Of a stretch of 64,000 nucleotides of DNA, positions 1 through 8,933 are shown piece by piece. This DNA is from Pontibacter sp. G13 (GTDB lineage Bacteria > Bacteroidota > Bacteroidia > J057): positions 5,332,001 through 5,396,000 of the forward strand of contig NZ_CP134696.1 of assembly GCF_031851795.1 (NCBI RefSeq), in the 5' to 3' direction. Each line of letters begins with the position of its first letter. Position 1 is the first letter of the stretch. The notes beneath the pieces were generated by a model. It was not told the origin of the DNA. It made no database searches and saw nothing but the letters and a program-made list of their open reading frames with translations. A program made the translations under genes and the position numbers.

Positions 1-1215
1 GCGACTTGGGTATTCAAGAACAAGGTGAAATCCGCTTTTCAGGTGGTGCGAAGTGCTGTCAGTGAGATGAATGCGTTCCTGCAAGAGCATTTGAGCGGGA
101 TGAATGTGATCCACATATTCAGCCGGGAGGAGCGAGAAGCAGGGAAATTCGACGACATCAACAAGAAATTGCGCACCGCGAACATCCGCTCCGTGATGTA
201 TTATGCGGTCTATTTCCCTGTGGTGGAGATTATCACGGCTTTGACGATGGCGATCTTGGTGTCCTATGGCGCCGCGAAAGTGATGGACGAATCCCTCCGA
301 TTTGGAGAACTGGTGGCATTCATCATGTTTACCCAGATGTTCTTCCGGCCGGTCCGGATGCTGGCGGATCAGTTCAATACCCTTCAGTTGGGCATGGTGA
401 GTGCAGAGCGAATCTTCAAGGTGCTGGATACCCAGGAATTCATTCCAGATGAGGGGGAATTGACCGAGGCTCCCGTCGGAGCGGATCGCAATGTCTCCAT
501 CGAGTTTCAGGACGTGAGTTTTGCCTATAACGAGCCTGAATGGGTACTTCACAATATCGACTTGAAAATCAAGGCTGGCCAAAAGGTGGCATTGGTAGGA
601 TCTACAGGATCAGGGAAAACAACCATGATCAACCTCCTGAACAGGTTCTATGAAATCCAACAAGGGGATATCTTGGTCAATGGTGTCTCTATCAAGTCCA
701 TGAAAATCGAAGCGCTCCGATCTCTTACGGGGGTGGTGCTGCAAGATGTCTTCCTGTTCTCAGGGTCGATTGCCGACAATATTACGCTCAACAATCCTGA
801 GATCAGTCGTGAAACCGTCATTGAATCTGCCAAACGTGTAGGCGCGCATGACTTCATCATGGAGCTGCCGGGGCAGTACGATTATGAGGTCCGCGAACGC
901 GGGGCGACCCTTTCCATGGGGCAACGCCAATTGATCTCTTTTGCGCGGGTGATGGCCTATGATCCTCGGGTATTGGTTTTGGATGAGGCGACTGCGAATA
1001 TCGATACCGAGTCGGAGGAGATCATCCAACATGCCATTGACACGGTTCTGGCAGGGCGTACGAGCATTATCATTGCCCACCGATTGTCGACCATTCAGAA
1101 GGCTGACAATATCGTGGTATTGAAAAAGGGAAAAATCATCGAATCTGGCTCCCATGAGGCTTTGTTGAAACATGAGGGCGATTATTTTGAACTGTATCAG
1201 ATGCAGTTTGCCTGA
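1..1215 (+). CDS. ABC exporter, permease-ATPase (5' partial)
   Basis: The reading frame is open from base 1, so the N-terminal membrane segments lie outside the window. What remains is the end of an ABC type I exporter membrane domain followed by a complete ATP-binding domain. Numbering from the GTG at 25, Walker A GSTGSGKT begins at residue 192; the Q-loop region (VVLQDVFLFSGS), signature LSMGQ, Walker B VLVLDEA and H-loop IIIAHRLST follow in order. The layout is that of MsbA/MdlB-like half-transporters, which work as dimers in the inner membrane exporting lipids, peptides or drugs. The substrate cannot be told, and a heterodimer partner, if any, would be upstream of the window. Confidence 0.93.
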   Translation, partial: ATWVFKNKVKSAFQVVRSAVSEMNAFLQEHLSGMNVIHIFSREEREAGKFDDINKKLRTANIRSVMYYAVYFPVVEIITALTMAILVSYGAAKVMDESLRFGELVAFIMFTQMFFRPVRMLADQFNTLQLGMVSAERIFKVLDTQEFIPDEGELTEAPVGADRNVSIEFQDVSFAYNEPEWVLHNIDLKIKAGQKVALVGSTGSGKTTMINLLNRFYEIQQGDILVNGVSIKSMKIEALRSLTGVVLQDVFLFSGSIADNITLNNPEISRETVIESAKRVGAHDFIMELPGQYDYEVRERGATLSMGQRQLISFARVMAYDPRVLVLDEATANIDTESEEIIQHAIDTVLAGRTSIIIAHRLSTIQKADNIVVLKKGKIIESGSHEALLKHEGDYFELYQMQFA

Positions 1216-1271
1216 TTCATTGGATTGATCGACAGGTTCTTAACTCAATGATGGTCCTTCGGAATTCCGCG

Positions 1272-1293
1272 CAATACTCAATTATGAGTATTG
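1272..1293. other. 9-bp perfect inverted repeat in a 600-bp gene-free gap
   Basis: CAATACTCA at 1272-1280 and TGAGTATTG at 1285-1293 flank a 4-nt ATTA loop, 57 bp after the ABC exporter stop. There is no T-run, so it could be an operator or a weak transcription-end structure. The rest of 1216-1868 holds no credible gene; a 62-codon minus-strand frame at 1442-1630 has no recognisable features. Confidence 0.4.
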
Positions 1294-1883
1294 TGATTTG
1301 GTGGATAGGCTCCGATCTTCGTAGTTACATACTTGTACATTTATTTGTCTGGTATTATTCTGTTGCATGAATCTCTTTGGGGGTGGAATTAATTTCCAGA
1401 GACCTTCCGAGGAGATTTTTGTGATCAATCGAAGATACGGTCTAGCGACCAATTGTGTACCCGGTGGCCCTGATAGTTAGGTAGCAGCTTGAGGAAAACT
1501 GTGTGATCATTCCAAAGGCATTACAGGATTCCCACCGGGTTTTTCCTTTCCCCTCCCCGCATTCCCCAATCCCCAAATCTTTCATCCCTAGTAAGATAGA
1601 CTCGCAATCCAAATAAGCGGGCATTTTCATATTTCAACCATATCTCCTATCTTTCAAAATAATCCCTCTGGAATATCTCTTTCTTATGACCATTTCCAAT
1701 TCGTATGGTCATGAAAAAAGGAATACCTGAGCTTGGCAATTTCCCTTTGCTGAATCTAGACCGGTTTATCCCATTGGGCTTATAGAGAAAAAATAGTCGA
1801 ATTCTTCACGCCTCTCATTATCAGCATACTAATTGCATGGATATCCCTATCTCCATGCCTGTATTTACATGAGAATATTCAAA

Positions 1884-2039
1884 ATGGACCTACGACTGAA
1901 TTACTGGAAACCTTTGCTCTTGATCCTCATGATGGCGGCCACTACAGGCTGTGGTCAACTCTGTACAGAAGATGCCTCCAATGATTGCTTTGCCGAAGGA
2001 GGAACCTGGGATACAGAGCATTGCCGATGTGTCTATTAG
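1884..2039 (+). CDS. very small Cys-rich lipoprotein
   Basis: A 51-residue product if started at the ATG at 1884 (in-frame ATG at 1869 and TTG at 1833 are further upstream). The N-terminus has a Lys-containing n-region, a short hydrophobic stretch (LLLILMMAATTG) and a Cys in a lipobox-like context (TTG-C), so a lipoprotein signal peptide is likely. The mature part would be only about 28 residues with five cysteines and the pattern GGTWDxxxCxC, which recalls the Cys-rich repeat tails seen in many Bacteroidota surface lipoproteins. Function unknown. It sits 180 bp upstream of the GH16 lipoprotein on the same strand. It could be a decayed remnant of a larger lipoprotein. Confidence 0.55.
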   Translation: MDLRLNYWKPLLLILMMAATTGCGQLCTEDASNDCFAEGGTWDTEHCRCVY

Positions 2040-2219
2040 GATGCCGCGAATGGCGTTCAGGCCGTAGTTAGACGTGTCGAGTAGATAGGCTTGACCTGTT
2101 GGACCGTCTGCGAGTCTGAAATTTTTGCGGGATCTCCCAAAAGATTGTTTCTTGGAGCTAGCCAACCTTTGATTTCAACCTCTGTTGACTAACATGTTCC
2201 AAACTACTGCTACGCTACA

Positions 2220-3407
2220 ATGAAACGACCTATCCGCATTACGGCACAGGTGATAGCTATAACCTTGTGCCTCATGGCCTTGAATTCTGGTTGCGAGGAG
2301 GCTGAGCCAGAACCAGAGATTCAGGTGAGCCTGCCTCTGGACATGCTTACAGTCTCCGAGGCCGATGGAACCTTGGAGATTCCTGTTTCCCTATCAGAGA
2401 CTCCCGCCGAAGCTTTGCAGATTTCCTACGAATTGATCGGTACGGGAATCGATATCGGGGTCGATTTGGTGGCCCCTTCCGGCACCTTGACCATTCCCGC
2501 TGGGGAGGCTGGGGGATTGATTGCCCTCGAAATCCTAGATGACGATGAGCGGGAGGCCAATGAAGAATTCATCCTCCGAATCATAGATCTTCCCGGTTAT
2601 GAATTGGGCATTTCTTCCGTAAAATGCTTGATTTTGGATGATGATGAGGCCATCGCCATTACGGATGAGGGATACGAGGCCGCATCGAGCTATCCCGGGT
2701 ACGAGCTCGTTTGGGCCGATGAATTTGATGGGAATACCCTCGATTCGGACAATTGGACCCACGAAATTGGAGACAATGGTTGGGGCAATAATGAATGGCA
2801 ATACTACCAACCCGAGAACACCAGCGTACAAGATGGCTATCTTGTGATCGAGGCCACTGAGACACCCGCAGGCTCTGGGAAGTATTATTCCTCCCGTATC
2901 AAGTCTGAAGACAAGCAGGAATTCACATTTGGACGGATCGATGTCCGGGCCAAGCTTCCCAAAGGTCAGGGGATCTGGCCAGCTATCTGGATGCTGGGCG
3001 CTGATTTCTCCCAAGTTGGTTGGCCTGCTTGCGGCGAAATCGACATCATGGAGCTGGTGGGACATGAGCCCAGTACCGTCCACGGAACCATCCATTACGG
3101 ACCTGCTTGGCCCAACAATCGGTACACGGGCACTTCCTACACCTTGGACTCGGGGGAATTCATCGACCAATTCCACGTTTTCTCCCTCATCTGGAAGCAA
3201 AATCTATTGGAGTTTTATGTGGATGACAATCTCTTCCAGACGCTCACGCCTGGAGATTTGGGAGGACAACCTTGGCTTTTCAACAAGGACTTCTTCTTCA
3301 TCATGAATTGTGCGGTAGGCGGCAATTGGCCCGGATATCCCAATGCCACCACCATCTTCCCTCAATTGCTGGTGGTCGATTATGTGCGGGTGTATCAGGA
3401 GAGTTAA
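2220..3407 (+). CDS. GH16 beta-glucanase (laminarinase-like) lipoprotein with Calx-beta domain
   Basis: 395 residues. The N-terminal signal ends in a lipobox (ALNSGC), so the protein is probably anchored in the outer membrane. Residues about 35-140 form a Calx-beta-like domain (acidic DDDEREANEEF stretch). Residues about 155-395 form a GH16 catalytic domain with the active-site pattern E273-I-D275-I-M-E278, where E273 should be the nucleophile and E278 the acid/base. The sequence context (GEIDIMELVG and WPAIWMLG) resembles endo-1,3-beta-glucanases more than agarases. The SSS symporter lies convergently just downstream across a shared terminator. Probable role: cutting laminarin-type beta-glucan at the cell surface; substrate is an inference from family resemblance. 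Confidence 0.9.
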   Translation: MKRPIRITAQVIAITLCLMALNSGCEEAEPEPEIQVSLPLDMLTVSEADGTLEIPVSLSETPAEALQISYELIGTGIDIGVDLVAPSGTLTIPAGEAGGLIALEILDDDEREANEEFILRIIDLPGYELGISSVKCLILDDDEAIAITDEGYEAASSYPGYELVWADEFDGNTLDSDNWTHEIGDNGWGNNEWQYYQPENTSVQDGYLVIEATETPAGSGKYYSSRIKSEDKQEFTFGRIDVRAKLPKGQGIWPAIWMLGADFSQVGWPACGEIDIMELVGHEPSTVHGTIHYGPAWPNNRYTGTSYTLDSGEFIDQFHVFSLIWKQNLLEFYVDDNLFQTLTPGDLGGQPWLFNKDFFFIMNCAVGGNWPGYPNATTIFPQLLVVDYVRVYQES

Positions 3408-3430
3408 TCTCAGGATGCCCCATGAAATAA

Positions 3431-3457
3431 GGGCCATCTCCGGCAAGGAGATGGCCC
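3431..3457. terminator. bidirectional terminator between GH16 and symporter genes
   Basis: A perfect 11-bp stem (GGGCCATCTCC at 3431-3441 with its complement at 3447-3457) closes a 5-nt loop and is followed on the plus strand by TATTTATTTT. The two converging genes both end within 25 bp of it. Confidence 0.85.
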
Positions 3458-3481
3458 TATTTATTTTGAGAGACAATTGAA

Positions 3482-5356
3482 CTACCAGAAGATGTAGTAC
3501 AAGCCTCCAACGATCACAGTGATGATCAATGCCCCTACATTGTAGATGGCATCGGTCTTGAAGTTTTCTACGTCGAATTCGAGTGCGTTGGCATCTTTTG
3601 TACCCATTTTGACATTGGTGTACAGGATGACGCTAAGCATGCCCAACAAGGTGGCAGTGATGAATACAGACTCAAAAGCGATATTGGCATAGGTTCCAGA
3701 GAATGCGATGCCCAATACCAAGCAGAGGATGGAAAGTCCACCCAATACGTAGCTGGTGGTCATGATGCCTTTCGCTTTTCCAGCTTCCATCGGAGCGTCT
3801 TCTACCTTGCGAGACTTGTCAAACAAGCTGATGACCCCTGTAGCCAATACCAAGATCACGAATACATATCCCATTCGAAGTAGGAATGGAGTCGTTTCTG
3901 GCAAGGCAAACTTAAAGAAGATGCCCAATGGGATGGTAATGATGGCGGTTACCAAAGCAGCTTTGGAAGTTGCTTGCTTCCAGAACAAGCCCGTCATAAA
4001 TACGGCGATTACCCCAGGATAAACGAATCCGGTGTATTCCTGAATATATTGGAATGCTTGGTCGAGACTACCCAACAATGGATATGCAGTCGCGGTGGCG
4101 ATCAACAAGGCGGCAACAGCAACCAGACGTCCAACGAGGACCATTTGGCGGTCATTGGCTTTGGGGTTGATGAATGACTTGTAGATGTCGATGGAGAAGA
4201 TGGTGGAAGTAGAGTTCACCATAGACGCCAAAGAAGAGATGATCGCAGCTACGAGAGCGGCAAACGCAAGACCTTTGATTCCGGTAGGTACGAAGTTGGT
4301 CAACAACCAAGGATAAGCTTCGTCAGATTTGGCGAGCTTCATTTCTTTGGCGGCTTCGAGGGTGATTCCGAGAGATTCGGAAAGCATCTCAGGATGTTGC
4401 AGCAGGACATAAGCGGTAATGCCCGGGATCACAACGATCAGTGGGATGAGGATCTTGAGGAAACCTGCGAATACCAGACCATTCTGAGCGTCCTTCATGG
4501 AACGAGCAGCCAATCCTTTTTGGATGATGTACTGGTTGAATCCCCAGTAACCCATATTGGTGAGCCACATGGCGCCGATGATCACGGCCAGACCGGGAAG
4601 GTCGATGTATGCGTCTTTCATGCCTCCATCACCATCAGGGATGAAGAACTCTCCTTTTTCCATGACCATCACGAAGTGGTCGCCTGCTTCTTTCACGACA
4701 AAGTCAAACCCTGCCATGACAGATCCAGGAGAAACTGCTTCCAATGCCATGTAAGTAGTCACCAAGCCACCTCCAACGAGGAAGATCACCTGAATCACAT
4801 CTGTCCAAGCTACTGCGGTCAGACCTCCATAGATGGAGTAGATACCTGCCACAATGGCCAATCCCAAGATGCCCCAGAACATAGAGATCCCGAGTACGGA
4901 TTCCATGGCCAAAGCTCCCAGATAGATGACAGAGGTCAAATTGACAAATACGTAAACGATGAGCCAGAAGACCGCAAATGCAGAGCTGACGCTCTTGTTG
5001 AATCGGCCTTCGAGGAACTGAGGCATGGTGTAGATGCCTTTCTTCAAGAAGATGGGGAGGAAAAATTTACCTACGACAATCAGCGTGATGGCTGCCATCC
5101 ATTCGTAGGCGGCGATTCCAAGTCCGAGTGCGTATCCAGAGCCAGACATCCCGATAAAGTGCTCTGCTGAAATGTTTGCTGCAATGAGCGAGGCTCCAAT
5201 CGCCCACCAGGTCAAGTTTCTTCCCGCGAGGAAGTAGTCATCCTGGGTCTTTTCTTGTCCTTTTTTGTTTCGGGAAACTAGCAGACCGACAATCACAATC
5301 GCCACAACGTAGAGGGCAAAAATGATATAGTCCACCATTTCAAATCCGTGGTCCAT
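3482..5356 (-). CDS. sodium/solute symporter, SSS family (SGLT-like)
   Basis: 624 residues, about 14 predicted membrane helices, starting MDHGFEMVDY; a second in-frame ATG lies six codons in. The first helix is followed by the family-typical DDYFLAGRNLTWWAIGASL segment, and the loop containing YGGLTAVAWTDVIQ matches the SSS core. It resembles Vibrio vSGLT-type sugar transporters, which couple uptake of a monosaccharide to sodium entry. Convergent with the GH16 lipoprotein and apparently alone on its strand. Sugar (glucose, galactose or similar) is the likeliest substrate given the glycoside hydrolases around, but SSS members also carry myo-inositol or sialic acid. Confidence 0.92.
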   Translation of the reverse strand: MDHGFEMVDYIIFALYVVAIVIVGLLVSRNKKGQEKTQDDYFLAGRNLTWWAIGASLIAANISAEHFIGMSGSGYALGLGIAAYEWMAAITLIVVGKFFLPIFLKKGIYTMPQFLEGRFNKSVSSAFAVFWLIVYVFVNLTSVIYLGALAMESVLGISMFWGILGLAIVAGIYSIYGGLTAVAWTDVIQVIFLVGGGLVTTYMALEAVSPGSVMAGFDFVVKEAGDHFVMVMEKGEFFIPDGDGGMKDAYIDLPGLAVIIGAMWLTNMGYWGFNQYIIQKGLAARSMKDAQNGLVFAGFLKILIPLIVVIPGITAYVLLQHPEMLSESLGITLEAAKEMKLAKSDEAYPWLLTNFVPTGIKGLAFAALVAAIISSLASMVNSTSTIFSIDIYKSFINPKANDRQMVLVGRLVAVAALLIATATAYPLLGSLDQAFQYIQEYTGFVYPGVIAVFMTGLFWKQATSKAALVTAIITIPLGIFFKFALPETTPFLLRMGYVFVILVLATGVISLFDKSRKVEDAPMEAGKAKGIMTTSYVLGGLSILCLVLGIAFSGTYANIAFESVFITATLLGMLSVILYTNVKMGTKDANALEFDVENFKTDAIYNVGALIITVIVGGLYYIFW

Positions 5357-5929
5357 AAATCAATGTAGTTTAGCTAGGATCGTATGTCCAATTTCACGTT
5401 AAAGAATGTTGACCTGAATAGCAGCACTAGAAGGTGTATACACCGTTTTTCGAAGGACAAACTACCTTATTTTTGCTTCAAAATCTAGTGTTGTTCCAAT
5501 TACTGAGTTTTTGGAGAAGGCCTGAGTTTACCCGCGCAAGATGGTTGGAAAAAATTGGCAATTCGATTGTAGGAATGATATTTGCGCATTTTTGACGATA
5601 CGTGATAGTCTTTTCCCGCTTGTTATGGAGATATGAACGCTCCAATAACCTCATGTTATTTGTGATTTCCCGGCATCCATTCCTGTAATAATCAGGAGGT
5701 TTTCTCGTTGGGTTATTCGTTTTTCAGAGTTCCAGCATATTGGTAATGGACCTACTGTGCAAACAGTCGGAATTTGGATTGTGTAATTGTTGGATAGTTG
5801 GGGGTAAATAACTTTTCCCAGAAGCCCCAGTTGGCATTAAGTCTTTCAACCCTCCTTCAAGAAATGCCTGTTTCTTCTTCTCGATTACTACTTGAAGATC
5901 TTATTACGTCATTGTAAATCCGAATCTAC
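5357..5929. other. 570-bp gap between divergent genes
   Basis: It separates the divergently transcribed symporter and sulfotransferase genes and must carry both promoters. I see no coding frame, no perfect TAnnTTTG box in the right place and no strong hairpin; a GGTGTATACACC palindrome occurs near 5432. Confidence 0.5.
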
Positions 5930-7066
5930 ATGTCTTCGCTGGTTAGGAAATCTCTGCACGCATTCGTCCCATCGAATTTTCACAATGTAGCGCATCTTGC
6001 CAAGAACCTGATTCAACACCCCCATTCTGCGGGCAAAATGGCCATGGTATATGCTGGTCTGGGAGTAGTGGTGTCTCCATTTGACAAGGCAATGAAAATT
6101 CGGGAAGCGAAACTTCATCCCGATGCACTGACCCCCGAACATCCGGTTATCTTCGTTTGTGGTGCCCCTCGAAGCGGAACCACCATGATGGGACAATCTC
6201 TCATCAAAACGCTGGATGTCCATTTCTTCAACAACCTCACTTCCCTCTTTCCCCATGCACCCATCACTGCACAACGATGGTTCAAGTCTTGGGTCCAATT
6301 GGATCGTGAGCGGATGAAGATTAGCAGCTTGTACGGCCGTACCGCCAGATTGAAAGATCCCAATGACGGGCTTTATTTTTGGGACAAATGGCGGGGTACG
6401 CACGATCGCAAGGAAATCCCTACCGCACTTTCTGAAGGTGCTGAGACAGAAATCCCTCGATTCTTTGCCAAAATGGAGGCCCAATACGGACTTCCTGTCT
6501 TGCAAAAGAACAACAGCCTCAACACATTTGCCCATCTCGTAGCCCCGATTCTACCTACGGCCCAGTTTGTCTGTATGGATCGAGACCCCGTGTATCATGC
6601 ACAATCGTTGTTGCTGGCGCGGAGATTCATCCACAACGATGATCTGATCTCCTACGGAACCCAAGGATATGAGGGGATAGATCCTATGCACTCTGGCGTT
6701 GAATCCGTTTGTCATCAGGTGGTTTTCCACAAGGAAATCGCCAAACGCCAGCAGGCATTGGTGGGAGCCGATAGATTCCGGATCATTTCATACGAGGACT
6801 TTTGTGAGCAGCCCGCCGAGACAATTGATCAGTTGGCGAAGGATATCTTGGGCAGCTCTCCGGGATTGGATAATTTGCGCAAGAATATGGCTCAGATTCA
6901 AGCTTCCACCAAGCAAAAGCTCTCCGATGAGGAATTCGGATTTATTCAGGATTTCTTCCAAAGATGGGAACTTGAGCAGGCCGCGCACCATACCTCCGAT
7001 ACCCAACCCACAGAATCTGCCCAGTCTCCCAAGGTCTCGAAGGTCGGAAAACCGAATGCCCGCTGA
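5930..7066 (+). CDS. sulfotransferase family protein
   Basis: 378 residues. The 5'-phosphosulfate-binding loop reads CGAPRSGTT at residues 77-85, followed by a helix (MMGQSLIKT), as in PAPS-dependent sulfotransferases. A second conserved segment, CMDRDPVYHAQSLLLARR, corresponds to the 3'-phosphate-binding motif with Arg and Ser. The C-terminal 30 residues are hydrophilic and low in structure. No signal peptide, so it acts in the cytoplasm or at the inner face of the membrane. It is first in a tight operon with the GT39-like and GtrA genes (gaps of 3 and 1 bp), which points to sulfation of a glycan or lipid-linked precursor. Acceptor unknown. Confidence 0.85.
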   Translation: MSSLVRKSLHAFVPSNFHNVAHLAKNLIQHPHSAGKMAMVYAGLGVVVSPFDKAMKIREAKLHPDALTPEHPVIFVCGAPRSGTTMMGQSLIKTLDVHFFNNLTSLFPHAPITAQRWFKSWVQLDRERMKISSLYGRTARLKDPNDGLYFWDKWRGTHDRKEIPTALSEGAETEIPRFFAKMEAQYGLPVLQKNNSLNTFAHLVAPILPTAQFVCMDRDPVYHAQSLLLARRFIHNDDLISYGTQGYEGIDPMHSGVESVCHQVVFHKEIAKRQQALVGADRFRIISYEDFCEQPAETIDQLAKDILGSSPGLDNLRKNMAQIQASTKQKLSDEEFGFIQDFFQRWELEQAAHHTSDTQPTESAQSPKVSKVGKPNAR

Positions 7067-7069
7067 TTC

Positions 7070-8359
7070 ATGGAAAAATACAAGTCTCTCTTTCCATTTC
7101 TGCCACTGCTTGCCTGGTATCTGCTGTTCATTGTCCTCATGGCCAAACCGGAATTTCACGGTGATGAGATTCGGTACACGTCCCATGTAGAGATGATCCT
7201 CAACGGGCAATATACTGACGCGGACAATCCCAATATTCGTCATGGGCCTTTGTTTCCCATGACCCTGCTTCCGATTGCATGGGTGGGACTGCCTTGGCTA
7301 TTCGGCAAAATCCTCAATGCATTCTGGCTCGTCGGCGGAATGATGTTCCTCTATGAAGTCCTCCGAAAAGGCATGGGACATCGACCCGCGTTGATCGCTG
7401 TGTACATCGTAGGACTCTTTCCGACGTTGCAGGCGGAGATCATGTATCTAGCCTATGAACCGCTGGCGGTGTTTCTGATGTGTGGGTACCTCTATTATCT
7501 CGTTTCCGCCATGGAACCCGATGGGAATATCCGACAGGCAATTTTTGCCGGGTTGTTTCTGGGGGGATTGGCACTGACCAAAACCATGATCGGACACGTC
7601 ACGATTACGATGGCGATCCTGACCTTGGGCGTGGCGATCTGGAAGCGGACGCCAGCTGTATGGCGAGGATTTTGGGTGCATGTAAGTGCCATTGTGGCTT
7701 TCATTCCCTATCTGTTGTTCATGTACAGCTTGACGGGAAAGCCCTTTTTCTGGGGGAATCAAGGAGGAGAAATTCTGTACTGGAAAACCTCTCCCCATGC
7801 AGGTGAATTCGGAAGCTGGTTCCAATCTGCCAAAGTCCTCCGGGGAGACCGGATTCCAGATCTCACAGCCTCTGGGAACGAACAGCTCATCGAGCGTCAT
7901 CAATCGGTATTTCAATCGATTCAAGGCAAGTCCTTCATCGAGCAAGACGAAGCGCTCAAGGCAATAGCCAAGGAGAATTTGAAAAAGCACCCCGAAGCAT
8001 TTGTTGCCAATTCCGCTGCGAGTTTTGTGAGGCTTTGGTTTAACTTCCCATTCTCCTACACCCCGCAAAAGATGACTACGCTGTTTCATCTGATTCCGGG
8101 GATGCTCCTATTGGTGATGTTGGGAATCAGTCTGTTGATCGGGCTGTGGAACCTGCCACGAATGCCCATGCCGTTGGTTTATGGCATGTTGTTCGCAATG
8201 ATATACATCGGCGGAATCACGCTGCTCAACGGTCGTACGCGCCACTTGATTCCGATCATGCCGATCCTGATATGGTTCATCAGCTATGTTTGGACCCATT
8301 GGATCAAACTGTCCATAGCGGGGCCATCTTCTCCTGAATTCTCACAAACAAACACCTGA
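7070..8359 (+). CDS. multi-pass glycosyltransferase, GT39/ArnT-like
   Basis: 429 residues with roughly 10-11 hydrophobic segments. After the first helix an acidic pair in the pattern KPEFHGDEIRY and the following NIRHGPLFP fit the catalytic periplasmic loop of GT-C enzymes of the PMT/ArnT type, which use polyprenyl-phosphate sugars. A soluble stretch at about residues 235-310 would be periplasmic. It starts 3 bp after the sulfotransferase stop and is followed after 1 bp by GtrA, the family thought to help move polyprenyl-linked sugars across the membrane. Role inferred: transfer of a sugar from a lipid carrier to a cell-envelope acceptor. Confidence 0.75.
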   Translation: MEKYKSLFPFLPLLAWYLLFIVLMAKPEFHGDEIRYTSHVEMILNGQYTDADNPNIRHGPLFPMTLLPIAWVGLPWLFGKILNAFWLVGGMMFLYEVLRKGMGHRPALIAVYIVGLFPTLQAEIMYLAYEPLAVFLMCGYLYYLVSAMEPDGNIRQAIFAGLFLGGLALTKTMIGHVTITMAILTLGVAIWKRTPAVWRGFWVHVSAIVAFIPYLLFMYSLTGKPFFWGNQGGEILYWKTSPHAGEFGSWFQSAKVLRGDRIPDLTASGNEQLIERHQSVFQSIQGKSFIEQDEALKAIAKENLKKHPEAFVANSAASFVRLWFNFPFSYTPQKMTTLFHLIPGMLLLVMLGISLLIGLWNLPRMPMPLVYGMLFAMIYIGGITLLNGRTRHLIPIMPILIWFISYVWTHWIKLSIAGPSSPEFSQTNT

Positions 8360-8360
8360 C

Positions 8361-8834
8361 ATGTCTGCCCAGGCTTCCGACCTGACTTCCTTGCCCAAAC
8401 TCAATCAGCAAATCTTTTCGTTCGCCTTGATCGGAGGATTGTGCTATCTGATCGTGATCGGTCTGTTGTACCTATTCCACGACATGCTGGGTTGGGAGAT
8501 CAATCTGTCCAATGCGCTTGCCTCCCTGATCGTGATTGGGATCAACTACATCCTGAATGTCAAATTCGTCTTTGAGCGTGGACGGCATTCAAGGACCAAG
8601 GAGATTTCCGCATTTGTGCTATTCACAGGGATGGGATTCGGACTCAATCTGCTGCTGATGTACGGGATGACAGCGCTTCACCCGCTTCAATTTTGGGATC
8701 AATCCTATTTAGCGGATACCAGCGATGCACCCAAGATTGCAGCGATGTTCTACATTTTCTACAAGACTTGTGGAGTGGGAGCAGTATCGGTTTTCAACTT
8801 CCTCACGCGAAAATTCTTCGTGTTCAAGGGCTGA
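8361..8834 (+). CDS. GtrA family membrane protein
   Basis: 157 residues with four hydrophobic helices and the family patterns FALIGGLCYL near the start, NYILNVKFVFER in the middle and NFLTRKFFVFKG at the C-terminus. GtrA-like proteins are associated with flipping or presenting undecaprenyl-phosphate-linked sugars for surface-glycan decoration. Being third in the sulfotransferase / GT39-like operon fits that role. A second GtrA gene is encoded 0.8 kb downstream on the other strand. Confidence 0.9.
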   Translation: MSAQASDLTSLPKLNQQIFSFALIGGLCYLIVIGLLYLFHDMLGWEINLSNALASLIVIGINYILNVKFVFERGRHSRTKEISAFVLFTGMGFGLNLLLMYGMTALHPLQFWDQSYLADTSDAPKIAAMFYIFYKTCGVGAVSVFNFLTRKFFVFKG

Positions 8835-8933
8835 TAAAGATTCCTTTTCTGAAAAATTTCAGGTTCGGAATGTGCTTAACATTTGGGTCATAAAGCACTG
8901 AGATATTGGGGCTTCTTTGTTCAGAATTGACCC

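Noticed and set aside
4394-5170. 258-codon plus-strand frame
   Set aside because: Antisense to the SSS symporter; His/Asp/Gln-rich composition typical of a shadow frame.
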